The notes: a model not told the origin generated them from the sequence alone. A stretch of 64,000 nt of DNA from Clarkia xantiana subsp. parviflora (GCA_036873135.1 JAPTYO010000010.1:16490772-16554771); one strand, 5' to 3'; shown: positions 34,600 through 47,530, numbered from the stretch's first letter. Numbers and translations: made by a program.

Positions 34600-34897
34600 T
34601 GAACCACCACTTGAAAAACTATATTTTTTTTTGTTACTTTGATTTTTTATAGACAAAAGGCGCTTTTGGGAAAAAGAAAAAGGAAAAAAAGCGAAATAAA
34701 CATGTGGGGCTCCCAACATGTGGTTATCAATAAAACCCAAATGCTGACCTGGCGTCCACCTCTTCTTTAAAACGGATCAAATCATTTCCTCATTTCCAAA
34801 CACAGTCCTGAAATTTACTGGCAGACAATTTTCTCCATCCCTCCTATTTTGGCGGGCCTCTGCATTTTTACCCTTTCAGTGTTTGGCGGCCGATAAA

Positions 34898-36917
34898 ATG
34901 CATGACCCGGCAATCAAGCTCTTCGGCCGGAAAATAATTCTTCCGTCCTTGGACCTATCCGCCGACGGCGCAACAGATTCCGGTATGGACTCGACTGAGA
35001 ACCAGCAGCTAGAAGCACATGAGAGAGATGGCGAAGGTGAAGAAATTGACAAGGTACTCTAATAAGGAACTGCTGCTATCAAGCAGAAATCGAGGATCGT
35101 TTCACCAAAAACAAATTAAATACTCGTTCTAGTGTCGAGTCGTTCTATCGCGTTTCGCATCTTAATCAATTGGAGCAGTAACTGATTGATTGATTGAAAA
35201 TACTGTAAATTTGACTTCAGAATTAGGTTGCTAGTACTTGATACGTATTTTTTGCGTTTTAATTCGAAGGAATGGTATTCTAGATGTGGATATATCGGAT
35301 AATCTGCTTAGTTTTGACCTAAATCATTATTAGTAGCTTGGAGATGATTGTTCCATCTCTGGCTTCTGCTATCATCTGTGCAGTATACTAATTGCGAATT
35401 ATGGTTATTGAAAATTGAAGCTACTATAAAGAAATTAGGTTGCTAGTACTTGATTGCGAAGGGAGCAACTATATAACGGTTTGGGTAATCTTCATCTTAT
35501 AATCTAGCTTTTGAAGTTGAGTTAGGCTCGAATCTTTTCTTAACATATGTTTTTGCAGTTTTAGGGTTACCCATTTTATTTTCTGCTACTTCTAGCTAGA
35601 AAGGACTTCCTTTATCGGCATAGGAAACCTATAAGCTAATAATAGTTCCGTGTTTCTGTTATCGGAAATAGAAGTATTTACGGTTTTTGCTCTTACTGAT
35701 GAACTTGGAGACTACAAGTATTGACAATTGCAGTTGGTACTTCTTGTTCTTCTATTATTGCTTAGATTACTTCTAACACTGCAGATATCCATGTGGAAAA
35801 TCAGGATGCTTCATTAGGGAAATCTGTTGAGAGTATGGAGGAAGAAGACAGTGGCATCTTTCCGAATGGAGAGGATTCTACTATGTTAAAAACTTCCCAT
35901 GAATCAGATAGTCAGAGAAATCCCTCCATTGATGAAGAAACTGCAAAACCAGATTCTCCCGATACCGAGAAAGATCAAAATGGTCCGCCCAGTTCGGAAG
36001 ACAAGACCCCATTGAAGAAGCCTGATAAGATACTTCCATGCCCCCGGTGCAACAGTATGGACACGAAGTTCTGTTACTATAACAACTACAATGTCAATCA
36101 GCCTAGGCATTTCTGTAAATCCTGCCAAAGGTACTGGACTGCCGGTGGAACCATGAGAAATGTTCCAGTGGGAGCAGGACGCCGTAGGAACAAGAGCTCT
36201 GCTACTGTGCATCATAACTATTGCCATGCTACCATATCAGGGGCTCTCCATGCTGCTCGTGTTGATGTTCCTCCAAATGAAACTCACCTCCCTCAGGTGC
36301 TGAGTTTCGGTCTAGAGGTGCCGAGATATGATCCTTCAGTTTCTGCCCTCCATTCTTCAGAGAATAAAGTTTTGAATGGAGTTAGATTTAGCAGTAATGG
36401 TGATGAATGCTCAAGTGGTTCTTCTGTTACAGTTTCAAATTCAATGGAAGAAGGAAAAAAAGAACATACTTGCGTGAATCAAAACGGGTTTGGTCCTCAA
36501 ATCCAATATGTCCCATGGCCACCTTATCCAATTCCTCATGGAATCGCTGTCCCGTTTTACCCAGCTGCACCCTTTTGGAACTGTGGTGTCCAAGGAACAT
36601 GGAACCCTCCACCATGTCTAGGGAAACATGCTCGAGATCAGGGCGATGTATCTGATGAAGTGGAGAAATCTTCAAACGGGTGCGTATTGGTTCCAAAAAC
36701 TTTGAGACTAGACGATCCAAATGAAGCTGCAAAAAGCACCATTTGGGCCACACTCGGGATCAAGCAAGGTTCGAGTACTAATAGTGCAGGTTGCCTCTTG
36801 AAGGCATTCCATCCCAAGGGTGATGAGAAAAACAACCAAGGCCCTGAGACATCGCCCGTGCTGTGTGCTAACCCAGCAGCATTGTCTAGATCACTCAATT
36901 TCCGTGAAACTTCATGA
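34898..36917 (+). CDS. CDF: Dof zinc-finger transcription factor, CYCLING DOF FACTOR type
   Basis: The predicted protein is 423 residues from exons 34898-35036 and 35785-36917. It begins [10 protein letters not shown], the conserved CDF N-terminus. One Dof finger has four cysteines (about residues 132, 135, 157, 160; C-X2-C-X21-C-X2-C) inside [19 protein letters not shown]. The C-terminal half keeps the CDF motifs [22 protein letters not shown] and, at the end, [11 protein letters not shown], which in Arabidopsis CDFs serve FKF1/GIGANTEA binding. Known CDFs repress CONSTANS and FT transcription and act in photoperiodic flowering and stress responses, in the nucleus. The donor at 35036 was chosen because it keeps the frame. 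The stronger-looking donor at 35053 (AAG|GTACT) would shift it. Which CDF paralogue this is cannot be told. Confidence 0.93.
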
Positions 36918-37509
36918 TATGTTTCGGTTTATATATATATATATATATTGTCTGGATTCTGGAAGTAGTAGTACTAGGTTTGTAATTCTTGGTCACTGAA
37001 TTACACTAGAGCTTAGCTTAGCTTAGCTGCTGCATAATGTTTGTGTATTACAGGAAGGGGAGGGGTGTAGCTTTACCTTCTCCATTGAAACAGATGATGC
37101 TCATTCTGTAAATAGAAGATTATGTTACATATTTGGTGATATTATTATTATATAAATAAAGCGTCTTACCTATATATTGTGTCCGTGATTATATTGCAGC
37201 TGTGGTAAGCTTTGCTATGGAAACTTATTTGCTGTCACTGCAGAAAAAAGGTTGAGATCCCCTTGCTTTTTTGATGTCCAGTAGAAATAAAAAGAACGAG
37301 GCTGGGATTTGATGCTGAAAGAAGGAGCTTTTTTCTTGTGTGGCCAGCGGAGAATTGCTGATATCCACATAAATTTTTCCCAGAATCTTGCATCGACAAG
37401 ATTGCTTCGAATTTTTTTGAGAAGTTTCGAGAAAATGGTATCAGAGAAAGGTAGGTCCCTCGGTACCATTTTTCTTATTCTTTAATTTATCGCATATCTA
37501 TGTTAAAGA
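36918..37509. other. 3' UTR of the CDF gene and intergenic DNA
   Basis: AATAAA signals lie near 37155, about 240 bp after the stop codon, and a short TA repeat is at about 36930-36949. An 84-residue minus-strand ORF (37215-37469) has no recognised domain and is probably chance. Confidence 0.5.
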
Positions 37510-38324
37510 CTTAGGGGATGGACGAAATATGAAATTACTTGAAATATGAAATTACTTGAAATATGAGATTATAATTAATGTGAGCTGTAATATGAGATTA
37601 CTTGCAATGTTAAATTACAGTGTTTGGTTTTGTTGTAATGTGGAGTGTAATGTTAGATTACAGTGTTTGGTATATGTTGTAATGTGCATTGTAATGTGAC
37701 CTTATTATTATTATATTATTAATTTATTAAGAGTATATTATATCTTAATATGATAAGATTTTAAAAAGAAAATATATTTTGACAACAACTAACTTTTTAA
37801 AGATCATGCTTTGTGGTTAATATTATAGTCATTTATGAATTCTAAAAACAAAATATGTAAACTTAATATGCACAACTATTAAAATTCTAATGGTTAAACA
37901 TTATATGTAGTTTTATAAGGTAATTTTCATAAAATAAATCATTTGAAAAGACTTTACTCATTTTATACAAACATCACGTACATTATTATTTATTATAATA
38001 ATGAGTTATGAAGTAGATAAAAAAAAAAACTACTAACAATAACATTATTATCATAATAAGCTATAAAGATAATATAAAATATTTATTTATTAAATAAATA
38101 ATAATAAAATAATAACACCCCGTAATTTTGGACGTAATCTCACATTACATCCGTTTTGGATGTAATCTCACATTACGTTGAATGGAGTACGTAATCTCAT
38201 ATTACATTGCACATTACATTACAATGCAGATTATGTCGTTTGGCAAACCAAACAACGTAATGTGGATGTAATGTGTGACGTAATATGAGATTACATCCCA
38301 CATTACATCCATCCAAACACCCCC
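37510..38324. mobile_element. Terminal-inverted-repeat non-autonomous element, about 815 bp
   Basis: Both ends are rich in inverted ATTACATT/AATGTAAT phrases. The right end inverted reads GGGGGTGTTTGGATGGATG and the left end reads GGGGATGGACG. TTAAAG lies outside both ends (37503-37508 and 38325-38330). The interior is AT-rich and non-coding. It could be a hAT-type MITE. Confidence 0.5.
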
Positions 38325-38359
38325 TTAAAGGTATGCACAATGTTTTACTTACATTCCTT

Positions 38360-39164
38360 AAAGGTTAATAACCTATAAAAGGTCTGAATTTTGACCCATG
38401 TTAACCGGAAATGTTTGAATTTTCAAAAGTTAATTTGGAAGGTCTAAATTTTCAACTTTGTTGATATAAGAGGTCTCCGTCAATTTTTGTCGTTAAAACT
38501 GACGGAATTTGGTCACATGCTTTGCATGCGACCGGAAATAAACCTAAATCCCGAAAATGCCCTCCGACCAAAGTGTGCCCCTCAAATGATTGACCTGAAA
38601 AAACAAAAGTGCCCTTTAAAGCAAAAAAAAAAGCATTTTCTTAATTTGACTTCAGGGGTAATTTTGTCATTTCACATTTTCTCAAATAATGTATTAAATA
38701 AAAAAATATTAAGAGGGGTAAAAGTGTCATTTCACACAATTCTGTTAAATTTAACCTTGCAGCCAAGCCTAAATTATCAAAATGACAACGTTTCATGACT
38801 TGACCAGTCACTCGCCCTCGTATTAGAAGATCATCTCACCCTGTGGTCGACATTTCATTCCCCAACGTCGTAGGTGCTCGTTCTATTTTTATTTGAATGG
38901 GCCATGTCTGCCGAACGATCATAGTACGGCTGCTCATCTAATATAAAATCAATCTGTAGATCTCACTTCCCTTCCCCCATACCATAGCCGGAAGGGATAG
39001 CGTATCTACAGAAGAGAGAGTACGGGCCCTTACCCAACAAATGGACGGAAAACCAAAGTTCAAAAAAGTTGAAAATTCAGACCTTTCAAATTAACTTTTG
39101 AAAATTCAGACCTCTCCGGTTAACATGGGTCAAAATTCAGACCTTTCATAGGTTATTAACCCTT
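38360..39164. mobile_element. Terminal-inverted-repeat element with about 110-bp arms
   Basis: The left arm (AAAGGTTAATAACCTATAAA..., 38360-38465) matches the inverse of the right arm (39050-39164). They share the phrases GGTCTGAATTTTGACCCATG and TTAACCGG. The long arms suggest a Mutator-like non-autonomous element. No target duplication was confirmed. The 103-residue ORF at 38487-38798 lies in the interior and is not recognised. Confidence 0.6.
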
Positions 39165-39247
39165 AAGCAAATGGTACAGAATTGAAGAAAATGTTTCTTA
39201 TGTTGGGTGGATGTTAGGGGTAGGAAAGATTGTGTTATTGTATTTCT

Positions 39248-39532
39248 AGGGTTAAGAACCTAAAAACAATCCCAAGTACATGTAATATTGCTAATTGCAC
39301 TCCCAGATTTAAAAAGTTAATATTCGGTGTCCCAACTATCAGATTTGTTGCTTTTCAGTTTTTTCGACCGATTTTAGTGCTAAATTTTTCGTTATAATAT
39401 GTTTTCCAATTTTCTAAATTATTACATTTGTTCCTCATGGCTTAGACTTATTTGATGCTTAAAAAATATGTTCTTGTTTCGTCAATTTTAGGAGAAAAAA
39501 TTGGAAATCAACCAATCGTATAGTAGGGACAC
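39248..39532. mobile_element. Inverted-repeat MITE, left part, interrupted by an LTR element
   Basis: It starts CTAGGGTTAAGAACCTAAAA and is related to copies at about 50787-51071, 51675-51973 and 56300-56592. It stops at 39532, where the LTR of the next element begins, and its other half was not found in the window. Confidence 0.6.
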
Positions 39533-40369
39533 TGATGGGTATACGTCTGATTCAGGTTCGCATTTACATTTCGGACCTCGTCAAAACGTCAAACCCATTA
39601 AAACATTCTAGAAACGCTAACCCGCGAGTTAGAACAATCCGAACGGGCAACACACGTGTTCGGACCGGACTCGCCGGATTGTTGACACAATCCGGGCCAG
39701 GTCCGGATTGTCGCTCCTCGAAATGCATACCCCTACATGTTTACACCACGTGCGAGCCTTCCCGATGTCAACTTTACTCCCGTCCATGCCCGGTTCACGT
39801 TTTCCACTAAACCGGCGTCAGACCGTTCAAAACCAGGTTTGGCTTCATGGTGTCCTATTTAAAGGAATCTACCCAACCATTTCATAACTTATGTTGGCTT
39901 GGGAGCTCTGCCTTCTAACTAGCTTTATCTCTCTAGAATACTCACTTCGGCATCGGAGAGGGTTCATCGCACACCACCACCCCCTCTGTGGTGTCGATAC
40001 TGCTACTTGTGCAGGTGTTAGGAGGAATGGACGCACATACCGCAAAGCGCGCATACTCCGCAAGGCACGTATACACCCCAAGGCGCACATACGCGCATAC
40101 TCCACAAGGCGCGCGTACTCCGCAAGGCGCGTATATGCGCATACACCGCAAGGAGCGCACGCGCACACACACCGCAAGGCTCGCGCATATGTAGCCATCG
40201 CGGGATACTCAAACACTTAGCCATTTTAAGGGCTTGCAAATATCCGACACTCCGACACCCCGACTGTCGGACACCTGCGAGCTCAGATAACCCGTCAGCA
40301 TAACTACATAACACTTCAAGGACCTGACGACTTTCGAGTCAACAACCCGCGAAGAGTCAGGATCCAACA
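39533..40369 (+). repeat. Tat-type 5' LTR, 837 bp
   Basis: The LTR starts TGATGGGTATACG, like the inverted LTR of 4607-15585 (TGATGGACATACG), and ends CCAACA. U3 carries palindromes around CAATCCGG (about 39655-39710). A tandem array of CGCATACNCCGCAAGG units lies at about 40030-40190. The ORFs over this array on both strands are repeat by-products. Confidence 0.85.
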
Positions 40370-43300
40370 TTTGGCGCCGTCTGCGAGATTCGAACAAATA
40401 GTCATTACTCGCCTCCAAGAGCTAAATAGCCAATACAAACATTGTCACTCACAAAGACTTCCCAAGAGGAGATGCATAATCCAGCATGCGTACCTCCAAC
40501 GGGCATACCCCCAGCGGGCATACCTCCAGCATGCGTACCTCCAACGGACATACCCCCAACAGGCGTACCTCCAGCGGGCATACCTCCATCGGAAATACTG
40601 CCAAGTTCATCACACCTACAAGCAGGTGTACCAACAACATGCGCCTCTCCGGCAGGCATACATCCAGAGTGCACACCTTCAGCGTGCCTACCTCACATTG
40701 GAGCGCTATGCTGTGTTACTTCGATGTCGCAACCACAACTATGAAGACCGTGCTTACTGCTGCCCCTGTAACAGTGTTCATCACTGCAGCAACAATCTCT
40801 ACTACCGCCGCCGACGTAAAGTTAACACCGCCATTGTTGCGACACCGGTTACCACCAACCATCGACGTTTGACCATCAGGTTGCACGCGTCGCTATCACC
40901 CCGTCCGGTGAAAAGATCTCTATCACTGGAAATCGTCAACTGAAAATACTGACGAGACTATCTAATCCAGACCTCATGGTGAGGATACCAACGCGAAGCC
41001 CTCAGACACTCGCTATCATACCTAGCGCAAGCGTATCCTTTGCAGCGAGAAATATATATATATACAATCATAATTGCAAGTCATACCAATTGACGATCAA
41101 TACACAACAACTATATGTGCAACACAAGGCTGATGAGACCTCCAATCCAGGAACTCTCACGACCGACACAGGGAGTAACCCCTTACTATACATTCAACGT
41201 GTCAAGCACTTTACTATTTCTATACATTACATATTTCTATCTCCTAACAATGAATGATAGGAATTAAGTAAGATACGAAGCAAGGAAAGGTCGAACCTTA
41301 AAAAATTCGATCCAATTCGAAAACGACTTGACGCAGACCATCATCACTGCCGGGCAGGCAACTTAAGCTTTGCCTGAGCTGGCCGCTCATTGGGCAGCAT
41401 TCACCATTCAAGCTCACAGCTTTCCGAAGACCCCTCTCCGATTATCAGAGCGGTCGCAACTGACTTTCCCTATCAAGCAAGCAGTACCAAAGAAGAACAT
41501 TAGTTGTCAAACGCGTACACCTCCAAAGTGCATACGTCTCTACAACGCACCCAAGTCATGGGAAGCAATTCCTCATGGGGACAAAATGCAACAACCAATG
41601 TGCAAACAACCAATGATAGACATAGCAACGCCCCATGCCTCTATGATAAGAGACAAACAAGACTACACATGTTTCGTTGCGCTGTGACGAAGCAAACAAT
41701 GACAACATTGTCAAGCCCCACCAGTGGGTGGAAACAAACAGATATATCTGGTCAAATACCCGACTGACCGGTGCCTACAAAAACCAAATCACAGATTACA
41801 ATACGACAACTTGATCAGTCACGTCCGCGCAAGCATTACCCAACAATCCCCAAACGGGGGCATACGCTGATTACACCTCTGTGGAGGAGCTCAAAGGCTC
41901 TTAACATCGCGTTGCGATAATAAACAAGGGGGCACCATTCAAGGGACAACCCCACCAGTACTGTGGAACGTTACTCAAGATCGACTCCTGCGATATACGC
42001 ACATCTGTGCCAAAACCATCACGTAGAGAAGGCGACATAGCTATCGCCAACATCCTACAAATACTCATTCGCCAAGCAAATAAGAAGGAGGTGACTCTAA
42101 CACGGATGGATGGGTCCCAGTCAATCCGGCGTAAATACATGTGCCTACGCGCACCTACATGTGCTTACACGCGCCTACCCACGCATGCGTGGCCTTATAC
42201 AGATGTTAAAGGTAACATAAGCACTATCTCCGATAACGACAAAAGGAAAAGTAGGGACCTTGTCAATTCGACATTCCTCAACCATGTAAACATCTGTAAC
42301 ACAAGCACAACTTCAAAAGAAGTTAAGCTACAAGTCATAACCACGACGGGGGTACAACACCATGAAGAATCACAAGAAGGCGCAAATTCGACACAAAGCG
42401 TATCAATGCTTCTCACCACAACGAGACGCGCGTCCAAGCTGGGAACAGTTACCCCTACTCAATCCCACCAACAAATACACTTGCATCAAAATGTAAGGAA
42501 TATGAGGGAGGAAATTTACAAATCCTCCTCAAGTATGGGCGCTACCACACAGCAGTCACCAAGGGGAATGCCCAACACTCGTCGCAAGAACGGGGGCACG
42601 TCGTGAACTACGACTATTACAAGGTTTAGTGGTATCCTACTTATAAGAGATACTCATCACACCCGAGCAAAGAAAGACAGTGCGACTGCCAAACGACTTG
42701 GGGGGCACCGAACGAACAAGTGTTGGTCACCCTACCTAACTATAGGGAATAAGTTCAGAAATGAAAGGTCACGCGAACACGCGCCACACGAACACGCGAA
42801 CATGCGAACACGTGAACACGCGAACACACGACACCACCCTTCCTAAGAGGAAGCCACATATGAGGAAAACAACTTCAACATCCTATACGGATTCAACCCA
42901 AGATATCAACATCATGTATCACCCTCGAAAGGCGATCACTTCTACTAAAAAAGGTCCAGGTAACCGACATATTGCTGAAATTCGAATAAGAGGTAATAAC
43001 TCTATGCGAAATACTGAACTGAATAGAACAGACTACTCGGGTAAGATATCTACCCCGAATAGTCTGATTTAGTCAAAACATAATGCAAGATGAACGGAAC
43101 AGACTAGTCGTGAATAGTCTGATCCAGTCATATTGACATTACAAACTGAACAGAACGAACTAGCTGAACCTGATATGAGGATCGAATAGTTCAGTCTAAT
43201 CTAGTCCAGTTGGACGACATGGCAGGCGACATAGCTTTACAAGGAGACTTATAGCTCCATATTATTTACTAACCAATACATATCTCGAATCAATGTGGAA

Positions 43301-44380
43301 CAATTGAAGACAGGTTATATACAAATACGAGAGATGTATCGAAGACACACCCTACTTAGGAAACAACACCAAGTAGAGGTTGCATACAACACTCTTTGGA
43401 ATTCTCTATCTACAAGATCCCTAATTAGGCATCTAAGCCAAGTGGCGGTCGCGTATGTATCATTTGCATCGGCGCAACAATTCTCCAAGCTAATGTCAGC
43501 ACATTACGTTTCGTCGAGCAAACTACTCTAACATCAGACTATACCTTGGAAATAATACCAAGTAGCGGTCACATAAATGGATGCGCATCACGCTATGGAC
43601 GCACTGGCGCGCATCGAATAGAAAACACAAACAATGATGTATCAACGAACACATGCAACTAGGAACACTTGAAAAGGTTCCATGCCTAACATGCGTCGTC
43701 AACCAAAGGGAGTATTCATACTAAAATCTCAATACATGCACTAATTAAAGAAGATCGTACAACTTCATCTATTCCATATCATATTGCAAGCATTGCAACT
43801 ATCTAAGGAAGTGCATGCCTCTTTACATGTACATTACAAACATATACTCCATACTCTGGAATTACACCAAGTAGCGGATTCTATGCATATAACTTGCATC
43901 AACAATACAAGCTATTACGCTAAACACAACAAGCGGCCTATATTATACACCACCAACACGTCAACACTCAACGTCAACAACGAGCACTCAATACGCTCTC
44001 TCTCGCGCAACATCTATTATGTCGACTCTATACAACTACATCCTGGAAATTTTTCTGAGGATTATCTACAAGTAACATGGCGCGACATCCCCGCTCGGGG
44101 GCAACCCCATGATTACAACGACCATTCCTTGGATTTTTCAAACAAGAGACGGTCATCTACTACGTAGTGCGACATCCTCTTTATGAAGGCAACCCCCCAC
44201 ACTATTACATGGCGCGACATCCTCTTTATGTGGCAACCCCATGATATCTTGCTGTGGAAAATGACACCTAGTATAGATCAATATTACATGGTGAGACATT
44301 CTCTTTACGAGGGCAACCCCATGACGTCTTGCTGCGGAAAATGACACCCAACATAGATTACTAAGCAAACGGTACACTAA
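40370..44380 (+). other. Non-coding, repeat-rich interior of the Tat-type element
   Basis: At 40480-40690 there is a 15-bp-type tandem repeat (GCGTACCTCCAACGG). At about 42765-42830 there is a short repeat of CGAACACG. A loose repeat around ACACCAAGTAG(C/A)GG recurs at about 43365, 43555 and 43870. At about 44080-44355 there is a repeat of roughly 110 bp around GGCAACCCCATGA. No gag or pol ORF is visible on either strand. Confidence 0.6.
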
Positions 44381-45150
44381 GATGAAGTAGAAGAGACAGA
44401 AGATGATGAAGTAGAAGGGACAGAAGATGAAGTAGAAGGGACAGAAAAAGATGAAATAGAAGGGACAGAAGATGAAGTAGAAGGGACAGAAGATGATGAA
44501 ATAGAAGGGACAGAAAAAGATGAAGTAGAAGGGACAGAAGATGATGAAGTAGAAGGGACAGAAGATGATGAAATAGAGGGGACATAAAAAATGATGAAAT
44601 AGAGGGGACAGAAAAAGATGAATAGAAGGGACAGAAAAAGATTGCAGTCAGTTTGATAATGATCGAGTGACATTGCTTCTTCGGCCCAAACCAAGGAATC
44701 CCTTAGATATTAAGAGATTGATCTATCAAAAATACGAATCGGAGTTTGAAGAAGGGGAAGGAGTCCTCGACCCGCAACTTTCTCATTGAACGAAGGGTAC
44801 GAAATAGATCAGATTGATTTTTCGATCAAAAGTACTATGTGAGTGAAATCTTCAGTTTTTTCCTCTTTCTCTATCCCTATCCCATAAGTACAGCCTTTGA
44901 ATCAATAGAGAACCTTTTCTTCTGTATGAATCGATATTATTCCATTCCAATTCCTTCCCGATACCTCCCAAGGAAAATCCCGAATTGGATTCCAAATTGA
45001 CGGGTTAGTGTGAGCTTATCCATGCGGTTATGCACTCTTCGAATAGGAATCCATTTTCTGAAAGATCCTGGCTTTCGTGCTTTGGTGGGTCTCGAGATCC
45101 TTTCGATGACCTATGTTGTGTTGAAGGGATATCTGCATGATCCGATAGTG
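44381..45150 (+). pseudogene. ycf2: Plastid DNA insertion (NUPT) from ycf2 and nearby inverted-repeat DNA
   Basis: From 44381 a 21/24-bp repeat encodes DEVEGTE-type acidic units, the hallmark of plastid Ycf2. About 44645-44790 then reads [15 protein letters not shown] and [14 protein letters not shown], which also match Ycf2. In-frame stops (near 44583 and 44616) show it is not functional. From about 44860 to 45150 the sequence (including ATGCGGTTATGCACTCTTCG) looks like other conserved DNA of the plastid large inverted repeat, so two plastid pieces or a deletion are involved. The leucine/serine-rich minus-strand ORFs here are the antisense of the repeat. Confidence 0.85.
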
Positions 45151-46363
45151 TTCATTATTACGTACCACCATTTTACGCCGGCAGGAGCGTATCCTGCCAT
45201 CGCCGCAATACACAACGCAGCGAGAAAACTCACCAAACCTACAAGTCGAGTCTTGTAAAACGTTATCTTGTCCGTGAACAAATAACAGAAACAAAACATT
45301 GCAACTAAGCTAATAGTGTCTTGCCACAAACGTCGCCTTGGAATGTCCCAAGAGATGGAAAAAAACTACAAGTCGTGTAATGCGGTCTTGTACAGCCCCC
45401 TGGAATAACCAGGTAAAGGTGTTGTAGCATCGCAAAGTAAGTAACTGGACTAGCCAGCAGAACGCCTCGCAACAACGATACGGCGGGGGTATCCAAAGTA
45501 CGGAAAATAAAACACTTTCAAATTGGCAAGTCCGTCTTGCTACAACGTCGCTTTGGGATGGCCCAAAAGACGGTATAAACTACAAGGCGTATTACACGAC
45601 CTATGTCACGCCCATTTGAATAACAAAGTGGAGGCGTACTAGCATCGCAAGGCAAGTAATTGGGTTAGCCAACATAACACTTTGCAACAACGTTACACGG
45701 GGTGTTCCCAACTAACCGATGGAAAAATGCATCAAACTAACAAGTAGCGTCTTGTGACAACGTCGCCTTAGAGTGGACTAAGAGACGGTAAAAACTAAGG
45801 TCGCGCCTCGTCGAGACGACATGTTTACGTATGAGTGTGGGTCTTGTGCATTACTACTCATAAATGCCAAGTACCAGGACAATGGCCTTGCGCATTACTA
45901 CCCATAAATGCCAAGCGTCACTCTAAGGCCTTGCTCATTACTACAAATAAATGCCAAGCGCCATTCTAAAAGTCTTGCGCGTTACTACCCATGAAATACG
46001 ACAAGCATACAACACATGTGTTTACCACATACTCATTACGCCATGCCTTGGTATAACCAAAAGGGGCGCGCAACGCAGGGACATATGTCTCCTAACTACA
46101 ACTACGGATGCTTCACCCAATCAGAGGACGAGTCCCAACTCTACTCTATAGTCCACACCACATGGACAACCATGAAAGAAAAGGTATGAAATATTACTAC
46201 CAAGTTATCATGCATTACTAAACTATTCAAGACAGGTTCGTACGAAAATGTCAAACATCAAAGCATAAACATAAAAGGTTCAAAGGGACAACACCCCAAA
46301 TGCAACCTCAACCCGACACGGGGACCCAAAACTATATACAAAGGTTCGATATGAAACCAACGA
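45151..46363 (+). repeat. Tandemly repeated non-coding interior
   Basis: About two and a half diverged units of roughly 200-220 bp (each with GTCTTGYNACAACGTCGCYTT and GCATCGCAARGYAAGTAA) span 45310-45800. About three units of roughly 55 bp (TTGCGCATTACTACCCATAA) span 45845-45990. No gene was seen. Confidence 0.7.
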
Positions 46364-47096
46364 TCAACCCGACGCCGCGTCAGGAACATCAACAACATCA
46401 GCATCACCGCATGCCTCGGAAACAACCTCATCCAGAGGAGCCCCCACCACTATACTCACCTCACCATCATCAAAAATTACCAACTCATAATGGCGAGTAT
46501 TCGGCTCAACATACTCGGGGGCATTCGCCTCAATAACCTCAGGGGCAGACACCTCAGCAATCTGGGGGGCATTCACCACAGCAGGCGGGGGAACAATCCC
46601 GTCTCTAAGACGCAAGGAAGCCACATGTCCAATGACAAACATGGCATATATACCCAACCGATCAAAATAGAAATCGGGGGCAACGGTATATACCTGTTCA
46701 AGAAAGCCTTCGATGGAGTCATACATCAGGTCATCAGCACCTGCTCGAATGTCCGCACTGTAGGACCCCGAGTCCTTGTACTCCACCTCGCCATTAACCT
46801 TTCCTTCTACATATGTTTTCTCCTGCACAGCCTGCAAGGCAAGGCCGTGCGCCTCGCTATCCTCAGCAACCTTCTTCTGAAGGGCAACAACATCAGACTC
46901 GAGCGCAACAACTCGAGCCTGACGTGAAGAGGTTCCCGCCTCCAAGTCAGCAACCTTTAAATCCAAGAGGTTCCCGCGTCTTCTCCTTCGCGCTCGCCAG
47001 CTCGCGATATACCATGTCGCACTTCTCTTGGAGTGCCTTCTTCTCCTTCGTGAGTTCAATCACAAAGGAGGAAAGGTTCGCCATCTGGACAGCAAC
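46364..47096 (-). pseudogene. Relic of the element's antisense gene, last exon, frameshifted
   Basis: Read on the minus strand, the exon begins after a CACAG acceptor at 47097. It starts with a phrase like MANLSSFVIELTKEKKAL, matching ANLSSFVIELSDEKDQL in the last exon of the gene at 7343-9799. A frameshift near 46975 moves the frame. The rest (about 46364-46975) reads through the coiled coil, a YTVAPDFYF..LG phrase and an acidic tail to a stop. Upstream exons are absent and tandem repeats take their place. Confidence 0.7.
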
Positions 47097-47530
47097 CTGT
47101 GATAGCCGCTTCGCGATGTGCGGACGTGATAGCCGCTTCACGATGTGCGAATGTGATAACCACTTAATAATACGCGGTCATGATTACCGCTTTGTTACGT
47201 ACTGACGTGATAGCCGCTTTGCGATGTGCAGACGTGATAACCGTTTCGAGGTTTGTGGACATGATAACCACTTAGTAATACACAGACATTATAGCCGCTT
47301 TGCGATGTGCGGATGTGATAGCCGTTTCGCGATGTGTGTACATAATAACCACTTAGTAATACGCGGACCTGATAGCCGCTTCGCGACGTGCGGACGTGAT
47401 AGCCACTTCGCGATGTGTGGGCATAATAACCACTTAGTAATACGCGGACATGATAGCCGCTTCGCGACGTGCAGACGTGATAGCCGCTTCGCAATGTGTG
47501 GACATAATAACCGCTTCGAGGTTTGCGCTT
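47097..47530. repeat. Tandem repeat, about 26-bp units in roughly 78-bp groups
   Basis: Many units of the type GACGTGATAGCCGCTTCGCG alternate with GATAACCACTTAGTAATACG. The array begins directly at the splice acceptor of the antisense-gene relic. All six frames give repetitive ORFs, which are not genes. Confidence 0.9.

Larger units (their letters stand above)
39533..47096 (+). mobile_element. Tat-type LTR element lacking gag and pol, truncated at its right side
   Basis: A left LTR (39533-40369) and primer-binding site (TGGCGCCGTCTGCGAG from 40372) set the orientation as left to right. The interior shows no gag or pol ORF. It has several tandem repeats, a plastid insertion and, on the minus strand, a relic of the antisense gene found in the element at 4607-15585. 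No 3' LTR was found before the oppositely oriented fragment at 47804, so the right end is lost. It is best seen as a large non-autonomous derivative. Confidence 0.7.

Noticed and set aside
40405..40943. Proline/glycine-rich repetitive ORFs in several frames
   Set aside because: A 15-bp-type tandem DNA repeat keeps all frames open. The patterns shift between frames, with no codon bias.
44361..44694. Leucine/serine-rich minus-strand ORFs resembling a membrane or repeat protein
   Set aside because: They are the antisense reading of the plastid ycf2 acidic repeat.
45010..45258. ORF beginning at ATGCGGTTATGC as a host gene
   Set aside because: The sequence looks like plastid inverted-repeat DNA next to the ycf2 piece, and the rest of the frame runs into retroelement repeats.
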